Of a stretch of DNA of 11,321 bases, positions 5,570 to 11,321 are shown piece by piece. The position numbers were made by a program, and so were the translations under genes. Numbering within the stretch: position 1 is the first letter of the stretch; each line of letters starts with the position of its first letter. A model generated the notes under the pieces. It had not been told where the DNA came from. It made no database searches and saw nothing but the letters and a program-made list of their open reading frames with translations. The stretch spans positions 1-11,321 of the forward strand of contig CAMVBL010000034.1 of the NCBI GenBank assembly GCA_947165725.1, written 5' to 3'. Origin of the DNA: an uncultured Caryophanales bacterium. Its GTDB lineage: Bacteria > Bacillota_I > Bacilli_A > RFN20 > CAG-826.

Positions 5570-8500
5570 TTATCGCGCAACCTGAATATCAAATACAAAT
5601 ATGGTGTTGCGGTATCTTGCAGAAACAGTAGCATAGAAATATTCCGTATCATAGCTAACTTCCCATATTGCATTGTTATAAACGGATGATGGAATATGTT
5701 TCCAATGGTTGCCTGTGTAATGACGGATATAGGCTTCTATATACGCTTTTAATGGCGTTCCACTCATAGAGAAGGCATCGACTATATATTGTTTGATATA
5801 TTCATCGGAATATGTGACCTCTGTAGTTTCTTCATCATCAAAGAATGAGCCGTATCTTTCAGCCAATTCTTGAAGTCTTTCTAATGTGATTAAACCTTTG
5901 CCAATGGCGACGTTTAAATATTGTCCGTTAACACCGTTGAACAATTCTTCTGAAACAGGAAGGAATTGTGATAATTCTTCGTATGTGAGTAATCCATATG
6001 TTGAAATATCTTCTTGCATGGCTTCAGCATCGTATTGCATTGTTTCGCTATCAACTTCAAAGATATTAAACATTCCTTCGATGCCACCAGGCATAGAAAG
6101 CATACCATTGACATAGTAGCATAACGCTCCATAGGTAACAGGACTGTATGTTCTTGTCACTTCTGTATCGATTGTTACATCAGTTAAAGTCACTACCTCA
6201 TAGCCGCTTGGTGCTTGCTTGACAAAGTTGTGACCAATATAATCATTAGCATTTTCATCTAAATAAACAAACTTATTTAATGTTTTATCAAAGAATCCAT
6301 GCTCAGTTACAACATCGACTTCAGTATTATCGGAGAAAGTGAGTTTAACAACCTCATAATGTCCTTGTGGATCACTATCAATAAACATAATTGGAGCAGT
6401 GTCATAAGAACCAGTCTCAAAATTCCAAACAAGGAGCATTTCTTCGCCAGTTAATTGCTCAACTGGTTTTTGAGAACCATCCGCTAAAGTGATTAATGTT
6501 CCTTCAGTAATGCAATTGCCCGAAGAAGAGTTTTGGTCAATATCATTTCCCTTATCGGTCATCGAGCCTGAAACATTAAGATCATGTGCATAAAACACAT
6601 ATCTATGATTATTACTATTATTAACATAAGAAATAGCAATGTCAGTAGCCCAGCCATTTTCTTGGATATGTATTGAAGAAGCTGTTTCGCCATTATTAAG
6701 TGAGACTGATCTAACATTTTTCAAACCAGTCCAGTTTTTGGCGTCATTTTCGAAAGCCATTTTTTGATTGTACTCAAATGTATGGGCGTCGCCTGTTCTG
6801 TTTGTTATATCAATCACCCATTCAGTTCCACTTTTGTAAATAATACCCACTTGTATACCATGCTGGGTTCTATAATCGATATTCTTTTGGTTATTGTGTG
6901 CGGATAAGGTACATTGCGTTTTTAGATTATCCGCATAGAAAATTTTTCTTACACCATTTTTAATATATGAAATCGCTATACTTGTCGCAGTTCCGTATTC
7001 TTCGATTTCAACATTAATTGACTCGTTATTTGCGATAGAGTTGGTTTGCACGACATCATATAATCCAGTCCAGTTTTTGGCGTCACCATAATTACACATT
7101 TTAGAATTGTAGAAGAAACTACAAGAGCCGCCTGTCTGATTAAGGATTCTAATATTCCACTTCGTGCCGTTTTTGCCAATTATGCCAACAGACATGTCAT
7201 GCTCTTTATACATTTTGTATGGCACATAATTTGAATGGCAACTCATTGAACAATCAGTTTTTAAATTGTTTGCGTATATTACTCTTCTGCTTTGTTCATG
7301 AACAAAAGAGATAGCGATATGCGTAGCAAAACCTAGTTCTTCAATTTCCAGCGTTACTGTTCTATCTACTCCAACCTTAACTGTATTGCCTATATTTGTA
7401 AGATTGGTCCAGTTTTTGGCGTCACCTTCTAAAGCCATGGTTTGGTTAAATTCAAAATATTTATCTGGGCCGAAAACGTTCGTTACTTCAACAAGCCATT
7501 TTCCTCCATTTTTACCAACGAGATTTACTCTCATCCCATAATATGTGAAAGTGCTGAATGTCTTAGAGAAACTTAATGCTGTCATAGTACGGGAAGTACT
7601 AAGATTATGGGCATAAATAATTCTACGTGTATTGGTGCCATATAGATATGCGATGGCTATATCTGTGGCAAATCCATATTGAGCAATCGATATGACTGTG
7701 GATTCGCCAGCAGCAACCATCTCAGTTTTTTTGACATTGGTGATGTTGTTCCAATTCTTGGCATCGTTTTCAAAACACATAAATGAATTGTAGTAGAATT
7801 CTCTATCGGTTCCTGTGTTGTTTTTTAATTTGATATACCAAGTTTCTCCGGCATATTTTGACAAAATGCTAATTTCAACATCGTGAACAGAATATTTATG
7901 ATTTTCGAGGGAATTACTATGGCCATTTAACGTTAAAGCCGATCCATTAAGATCATCAGCATAAATAACTTTTCTATAATTTCCATATTCATATGAGACA
8001 GTAAGATGAGTAGCGAATGCATTCTCACTTATTTCCACAATTGCTGAAGAACCATTTGGAATGACGTTTGTTGTTTTGATGTCCATCAATTCAGTCCAGT
8101 TCTTAGCATCATTTTCGGTTGCCATTTTCTGATTATATTCAAAACTTCTCGCTCCACCTGTGTTGTTGCGAATCTTTACGAAGTATTTATCTTCAATCTT
8201 TCCAATTAGACCAATTGATGCACCATTACCATCTGTATATTCATTAGCACTTGTCGTCTCACCATAGTCAATGGTTCCTAAAATGCATCTTTGCATGTCT
8301 TTGTCGTATGTTTCTAGATTGTGAGGTATTGGCACTTGAGCGGTTGCACGTTTATCTAAATTTGTATTCCATGGAAAGAATTGTTTAGTGTAATTAACCA
8401 CCCCATCAAAGCCTTTGGCTCTTTGAGAATCGGAATCAACACAGATATCACCAGGCAATAGCCACCATGCTGTGCAAGCACTCAAAAGGTCTACTGCAAT

Positions 8501-9436
8501 AGCACCTGCTTCTGCTCCCAAGCCTTGATATCTATTGATTTGACCGCTGAGAATCATTTCTTGCCATAGCAAATTTGTAGTTTCACCACAAATGGCAACA
8601 AATTTAATGTGCCTATTTTGGTTATAAACCGAATTCCACATTTGTCTTCTTGATTCCAGGTTACAAAATGGATAAGTACTACCATGGCTGCATGTGCCTG
8701 CTATACATGGTTGCGTATTGAAATCACTAATACCTAAAAATTCAACTAAAGGATTATCATACCAACTGCCGTTGTATGGCGTTCCTAAACTAACTAAAGA
8801 AGCAACATTTTTTGGATGATTAATTGCATATTGCATATTTAAGAGTCCGCCCATTGAATGACCGACTAAATTTATGCTTGGAATCGTTCCGTATACACGC
8901 ACGTAGTTGTTGACAACTGAATCAACTATGTGTTCAAAATCCTTGTATAGTTCTTTCATTTCTCTTGTGGTTTGTTCGATTTCTGGAACTATCACAACAT
9001 GCTTGCTAAAGTTGATGTTTGATAATGGCGAGCTATTACTGTACGAAGTGGAATCAGAATAGCTAATACTATATTCTGGATAAATTCTGTCTTTTTTAGC
9101 CCTATACAAATTGATACCATTGCTCAATGAACTACGCATTGCTTCGATAATAGAATCTGAGTCATAGGAAAAGTAAAGATTAGTAACACTTCCATTAAAA
9201 TCATTACTCCAAGCACTAGCGTTTCCTCCTAAGCCATGAGTGAAGAAAGTAATTGCTGGAGTGTCAGTGCTAAATGATGTGGCTAACGTTCTATTGTGTA
9301 GGTCTGTATCATCCACAATAGGCGCAGGTGCGTCCGCGTAAATCGCGGTTCTTTCTTGTCGGCAATTGGCTAAAACACCAACAGTCATCCCGAAGCAAAG
9401 CGCACACAAAAAGAATAGTTTGCTACTATTTTTCAT
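5570..9436 (-). CDS. secreted alpha/beta-hydrolase with five tandem repeats and a Hint domain
   Basis: This 1288-residue exported protein starts with a signal peptide (KLFFLCALCFGMTVGVLA; likely cut after ADA, residue 36). The LANC at 22-25 is a poor lipobox. Residues about 60-390 are a lipase-like alpha/beta hydrolase, with oxyanion THGLGG (66-71), nucleophile elbow GHSMG with Ser194, a GFDGVVNY segment (342-349) and a likely catalytic His372. Five repeats of 113-115 residues follow (about 405-957), each with a DAKNW core, then a Gly/Ser/Asn linker. A Hint (intein/Hedgehog autoprocessing) domain begins at Cys975 (NCITEGTLITLADGSQ), with TEHGFFD (1044-1050) and YYVNGML (1107-1113). A tail of about 160 residues ends the protein. 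The start has AAGGAG 8 nt upstream. Esterase/lipase substrate and self-cleavage are inferred. Confidence 0.9.
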   Translation of the reverse strand: MKNSSKLFFLCALCFGMTVGVLANCRQERTAIYADAPAPIVDDTDLHNRTLATSFSTDTPAITFFTHGLGGNASAWSNDFNGSVTNLYFSYDSDSIIEAMRSSLSNGINLYRAKKDRIYPEYSISYSDSTSYSNSSPLSNINFSKHVVIVPEIEQTTREMKELYKDFEHIVDSVVNNYVRVYGTIPSINLVGHSMGGLLNMQYAINHPKNVASLVSLGTPYNGSWYDNPLVEFLGISDFNTQPCIAGTCSHGSTYPFCNLESRRQMWNSVYNQNRHIKFVAICGETTNLLWQEMILSGQINRYQGLGAEAGAIAVDLLSACTAWWLLPGDICVDSDSQRAKGFDGVVNYTKQFFPWNTNLDKRATAQVPIPHNLETYDKDMQRCILGTIDYGETTSANEYTDGNGASIGLIGKIEDKYFVKIRNNTGGARSFEYNQKMATENDAKNWTELMDIKTTNVIPNGSSAIVEISENAFATHLTVSYEYGNYRKVIYADDLNGSALTLNGHSNSLENHKYSVHDVEISILSKYAGETWYIKLKNNTGTDREFYYNSFMCFENDAKNWNNITNVKKTEMVAAGESTVISIAQYGFATDIAIAYLYGTNTRRIIYAHNLSTSRTMTALSFSKTFSTFTYYGMRVNLVGKNGGKWLVEVTNVFGPDKYFEFNQTMALEGDAKNWTNLTNIGNTVKVGVDRTVTLEIEELGFATHIAISFVHEQSRRVIYANNLKTDCSMSCHSNYVPYKMYKEHDMSVGIIGKNGTKWNIRILNQTGGSCSFFYNSKMCNYGDAKNWTGLYDVVQTNSIANNESINVEIEEYGTATSIAISYIKNGVRKIFYADNLKTQCTLSAHNNQKNIDYRTQHGIQVGIIYKSGTEWVIDITNRTGDAHTFEYNQKMAFENDAKNWTGLKNVRSVSLNNGETASSIHIQENGWATDIAISYVNNSNNHRYVFYAHDLNVSGSMTDKGNDIDQNSSSGNCITEGTLITLADGSQKPVEQLTGEEMLLVWNFETGSYDTAPIMFIDSDPQGHYEVVKLTFSDNTEVDVVTEHGFFDKTLNKFVYLDENANDYIGHNFVKQAPSGYEVVTLTDVTIDTEVTRTYSPVTYGALCYYVNGMLSMPGGIEGMFNIFEVDSETMQYDAEAMQEDISTYGLLTYEELSQFLPVSEELFNGVNGQYLNVAIGKGLITLERLQELAERYGSFFDDEETTEVTYSDEYIKQYIVDAFSMSGTPLKAYIEAYIRHYTGNHWKHIPSSVYNNAIWEVSYDTEYFYATVSARYRNTIFVFDIQVAR
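6056..6514 (-). other. Hint (intein/Hedgehog-like) domain region
   Basis: Residues about 975-1127 of the secreted hydrolase. Cys975 sits at the expected first position after an Asn/Ser/Gly linker, and the strand pattern (TLITLADGSQKPVEQL, then VVKLTFSDNTEVDVVTEHGFFD) is typical. The classic block-B TxxH appears here as TEH, and no C-terminal His-Asn follows the YYVNGML strand. Full splicing is therefore unlikely. N-terminal cleavage or transfer of the upstream part is conceivable. Confidence 0.7.
6566..8224 (-). repeat. five tandem in-frame repeats of about 340 bp
   Basis: The units span residues about 405-518, 519-633, 634-746, 747-859 and 860-957. Each has a strand like IGKnGtkWxVkItNxTG, a FxYNxxM segment, the DAKNW core, and ATxIAISY followed by a YAxxL strand. 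The DAKNW cores lie 115, 114, 113 and 113 residues apart. On the + strand three copies share the identical core ccagtttttggcgtc (starting 6731, 7070 and 7409), which points to recent duplication or conversion. They are probably beta-sandwich modules that bind a surface or carbohydrate (inference). Confidence 0.9.
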
Positions 9437-9455
9437 AATAATTTCTCCTTATTTC

Positions 9456-10214
9456 TTATGAAATAATCCAACCAGCATAAAGAATCAATTCATCGCCTTC
9501 TTGAATAGCAGGTGATTCATTGAAATCCCAAATGTTTGTACACTCGGGTTCTGTATACCAACCAGTAAAGGAATATCCTTCTCTTACTGGCTTTGGTGGA
9601 ATAGTAAGTTTTTCATCGTTTTCGACGTTGTCGATACGATATGGTTTAGAAATACCTTCTGCTTCAAAATTTAATTCAAAGCTGACATTAGCGGAAAAAA
9701 CGCTATCATTGGGTTTGATGTCTAAATCCTTAAACAATTTGTTTGAAAGATAAATTCTTTTAAAATGAGCGCTACTTGCGGACATAGAACGTTCAATTTC
9801 ATCAAAATTGTCACAAATCATAAGCGATACTTCTTCGCCATTAAAGCACTCGATATTTTTTATAGTGTTTGGAATGTATAATTTCTTTAGTTTTTCACTA
9901 CAAGTAACACTACGACTATGGAAACCAATCCCAGCCCCTTCGTCTTTTATACCTATTCTTTTAACTTCATATCCATTGATTTTTCTTGGAATATCAAGGG
10001 TTTCTTGTTCCACGCCAGATTCAGTAAAACCCACTATAACTAAAGACTTATCTTTTTGATCTTGGCGTTTGCTATTGTCACATAAATGGATGTATTGAAA
10101 ATATCCATCTTCATATATTTTGAAGTTAGGATTATCGTTTGATAAAATGTCACAGCTCGCTATTAAAAAGCTACACGAAAGTAATCCTATGATGTTTTTG
10201 GAGAGTTTTTTCAT
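9456..10214 (-). CDS. BspA-like surface lipoprotein with InlB B-repeat
   Basis: This 252-residue lipoprotein has a signal peptide (KKLSKNIIGLLSCSF) with lipobox LIASC, lipid anchor at Cys21. The middle (about 55-165) resembles BspA-type leucine-rich repeats, for example LDIPRKINGYEVKRIG (73-88) and LKKLYIPNTIKNIECF (109-124). The C-terminus (about 178-250) is a Listeria-Bacteroides (InlB B / Flg_new) repeat, with the signature GYSFTGWYTEPEC and LYAGW. Such proteins are anchored outside the cell and mediate contact with hosts or neighbours. The gene ends 19 bp before the secreted hydrolase gene, so the two probably form one operon. There is no ribosome site before the ATG. A perfect TATAAT sits only 9 bp upstream, suggesting a leaderless or near-leaderless transcript. 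Confidence 0.85.
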   Translation of the reverse strand: MKKLSKNIIGLLSCSFLIASCDILSNDNPNFKIYEDGYFQYIHLCDNSKRQDQKDKSLVIVGFTESGVEQETLDIPRKINGYEVKRIGIKDEGAGIGFHSRSVTCSEKLKKLYIPNTIKNIECFNGEEVSLMICDNFDEIERSMSASSAHFKRIYLSNKLFKDLDIKPNDSVFSANVSFELNFEAEGISKPYRIDNVENDEKLTIPPKPVREGYSFTGWYTEPECTNIWDFNESPAIQEGDELILYAGWIIS

Positions 10215-10223
10215 TTCAATATT

Positions 10224-10251
10224 ATTATAGCCAGAAAATAATCTAGCACAA
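10224..10251 (-). promoter_or_regulatory. candidate promoter of the lipoprotein-hydrolase operon
   Basis: On the minus strand a perfect TATAAT (10229-10224) follows a weak TTGTGC (10251-10246) at 16 bp. Transcription would begin near 10217, about 3 nt before the start codon. The -35 box is poor. Confidence 0.4.
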
Positions 10252-10320
10252 TAAAAGATTTTGATATATTCACACTTTTTTGCTGAAATGATACAGTGCT
10301 AATTGTTTGTAAATATATTA

Positions 10321-10398
10321 AAACCGATGCGTTTTTTATTGGCACCCCTTTCCTAATGTCTAGGATTTGGGGTACCTTTCATTTTATGGCATCGGTTT
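10321..10398. repeat. nested inverted repeat between nagB and the lipoprotein gene
   Basis: The outer arms aaaccgatgc (10321-10330) and gcatcggttt (10389-10398) are perfectly complementary. Inside lies a second hairpin, 10341-10348 with 10369-10376 (one mismatch), topped by TCCT/AGGA (10351-10354 with 10362-10365). On the minus strand the outer arm runs into TTTTAATATATTT, so it could end nagB transcription 22 bp after its stop. The long two-tier form is unusual for a terminator. A small mobile palindrome or structured RNA is also possible. Confidence 0.6.
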
Positions 10399-10419
10399 GT
10401 TTAATAAATTGTTATTAAC

Positions 10420-11142
10420 TTACTTAACTAAGCTATAAGCATCTTCATCAACATAGATTGTGCAATCTGGGTGTTTTTGAAGGATGGAGCATGGAACTTC
10501 TTCAGTCATTGGACCTTTTAATAAGTTATAGATTGCTTGTGCTTTGTTTTTACCAGTAGCGATTAAGACAATCTTTCTTGCGTTCATAATGCTCTTTAAG
10601 CCCATAGTGACCGCTTTAGTAGGAACTTCAGAGATATCGTTGAATAATCTACTATTATCTCTAATTGTTTGTTCTGTAAGTTCTGCGACATGGGTTAAGG
10701 AATCAAATGGAGTACCTGGTTCATTAAAGGCAATGTGGCCATCACTACCGATACCTAAGATTTGAAGATCAATGCCACCAAAAGAGGCGATTAGAGCGTC
10801 GTATTGATTAGCGTAGGCTAAATAATCACCGACACCTTTAAGCACGTGTGTACGCGCCTTATCGATATCTAAACCATCGAATAAGTATTTGTTCATGAAG
10901 TAACGATATGATTGATCATGTGTTCCTTCTAAACCAATGTATTCATCGAGGTTGAATGTCGCAACATCTTTAAAGGATACACGGCCTTCTTTATTAGCCT
11001 TAATTATATTAGCGTACACTTCAATTGGGGATGTACCTGTTGCTAAACCTAAAACACTATTTGGTTTCCCTTGGACTTGTTTGATAAATTCTTCAGCGAT
11101 TAATTTGCTAATTTCTTCGTTTGTGCCAACGACGACTTTCAT
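10420..11142 (-). CDS. nagB: glucosamine-6-phosphate deaminase
   Basis: NagB converts glucosamine 6-phosphate to fructose 6-phosphate and ammonia in the cytoplasm, the step that brings amino sugars into glycolysis. At 240 residues it has the usual length of the Gram-positive, non-allosteric type. Visible family motifs are the phosphate-binding LATGTSP (33-39), FNLDEY with Asp66 and Glu67 (63-68), GIGSDGHIAFNEPG (130-143) with His136 and Glu141, and TMGLKSIM (179-186). The ATG follows an AAGGAG that lies inside the end of the upstream gene. The two genes are 2 bp apart, so they are surely co-transcribed. The neighbour is an amino-sugar nucleotide-type enzyme, which fits cell-wall or amino-sugar metabolism. 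The identification is firm. Confidence 0.97.
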   Translation of the reverse strand: MKVVVGTNEEISKLIAEEFIKQVQGKPNSVLGLATGTSPIEVYANIIKANKEGRVSFKDVATFNLDEYIGLEGTHDQSYRYFMNKYLFDGLDIDKARTHVLKGVGDYLAYANQYDALIASFGGIDLQILGIGSDGHIAFNEPGTPFDSLTHVAELTEQTIRDNSRLFNDISEVPTKAVTMGLKSIMNARKIVLIATGKNKAQAIYNLLKGPMTEEVPCSILQKHPDCTIYVDEDAYSLVK

Positions 11143-11144
11143 AA

Positions 11145-11321
11145 TTATCTTTTCTCCTTTACGACAATATTGTCTTTTGCTTTATAAATACTATTTTCTG
11201 GAACAACACCTCTCACCATAGATAGTGGATAGATTTGAGAATGTTGACCAATGACTGTACCTGGGTTAAGAACGGATTGACAGCCAATATCAGCATAATC
11301 ACCTAATATAGCGCCTATTTT
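11145..11321 (-). CDS. left-handed beta-helix (hexapeptide) nucleotidyl/acyltransferase, C-terminal part
   Basis: Only the last 58 codons are in the window, and the gene continues past position 11321. The visible protein has hexapeptide-type repeats: ILGDYADIGCQSVLNPGTVI, then GQHSQIYPLSMVRGVVPENS and a basic tail ending VVKEKR. This is the C-terminal left-handed beta-helix found in GlmU-like UDP-N-acetylglucosamine pyrophosphorylases and related acyltransferases. The PENSIYK ending is common in Gram-positive members of that group. The direct link to nagB (2 bp gap, nagB ribosome site inside this gene) supports an amino-sugar role. Which exact enzyme it is cannot be told from this fragment. 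Confidence 0.8.
   Translation of the reverse strand, partial: KIGAILGDYADIGCQSVLNPGTVIGQHSQIYPLSMVRGVVPENSIYKAKDNIVVKEKR

Noticed and set aside
5886..6132. Short frames on both strands within the Hint region
   Set aside because: Both are contained in the long coding frame of the secreted hydrolase, with no ribosome site or family signature.
6566..8224. Regularly spaced repeats that might suggest a CRISPR array
   Set aside because: The period is about 340 bp, the repeats are in frame and encode protein modules, and no cas gene is present.
10215..10320. Possible extra small gene or riboswitch upstream of the lipoprotein gene
   Set aside because: No reading frame with a start and ribosome site and no known riboswitch motif were seen in this AT-rich stretch.
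1..11321. Alternative genetic code with TGA as Trp, as in Mollicutes
   Set aside because: Trp is encoded by TGG throughout, and TGA is the stop of the DUF3990 and sigma-factor genes at natural domain ends.

Overview
The window is AT-rich and comes from a low-GC Gram-positive bacterium. The cues are strong AAGGAG-type ribosome sites, TTGACA/TATAAT-type promoters, a short lipoprotein signal, a BspA-like/InlB-repeat surface lipoprotein and a secreted Hint-domain protein. This combination suggests an uncultured, probably host-associated Bacilli/Erysipelotrichales/Mollicutes-related lineage (inference). The code is standard: Trp is written TGG, and TGA ends at least two genes.

Left part (1-3203). 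A short YbjN-like gene overlaps a NERD-domain gene with a C-terminal zinc ribbon (+ strand). These converge, with overlapping 3' ends, on a minus-strand two-gene unit. Its first gene is a fusion of an XRE-type HTH to a DUF3990 (ADP-ribosyltransferase-fold) domain. Its second gene is a protein with a GNAT-like C-terminus. The two overlap in ATGA. This looks like an addiction or defence module. Divergent from it is a 51-aa RelB/StbD-like antitoxin gene with a clear promoter and ribosome site but no toxin beside it. A strong bidirectional terminator follows.

Middle part (3220-5432, minus strand). An ECF-type sigma factor gene overlaps, again by ATGA, a gene for a single-pass membrane protein with a large outer domain. 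The second protein is the expected anti-sigma or sensor partner.

Right part (5514-10214, minus strand). A BspA-like lipoprotein gene with an InlB B-repeat is followed 19 bp later by a 1288-residue secreted protein. That protein has a signal peptide, an alpha/beta-hydrolase (lipase-like) domain with a GHSMG nucleophile elbow, five tandem repeats of about 113 residues, an intein/Hedgehog-like Hint domain starting at Cys975, and a C-terminal tail. A rho-independent terminator ends the unit, and its tail is shared with the sigma-gene promoter.

Far right (10321-11321, minus strand). An unusual nested inverted repeat separates the lipoprotein gene from nagB (glucosamine-6-phosphate deaminase). nagB lies 2 bp downstream of the 3' end of a left-handed beta-helix (hexapeptide) nucleotidyl/acyltransferase gene, so the pair forms an amino-sugar operon.

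The most interesting items are the HTH-DUF3990/GNAT-like pair, the hydrolase-repeat-Hint protein, and the nested inverted repeat.
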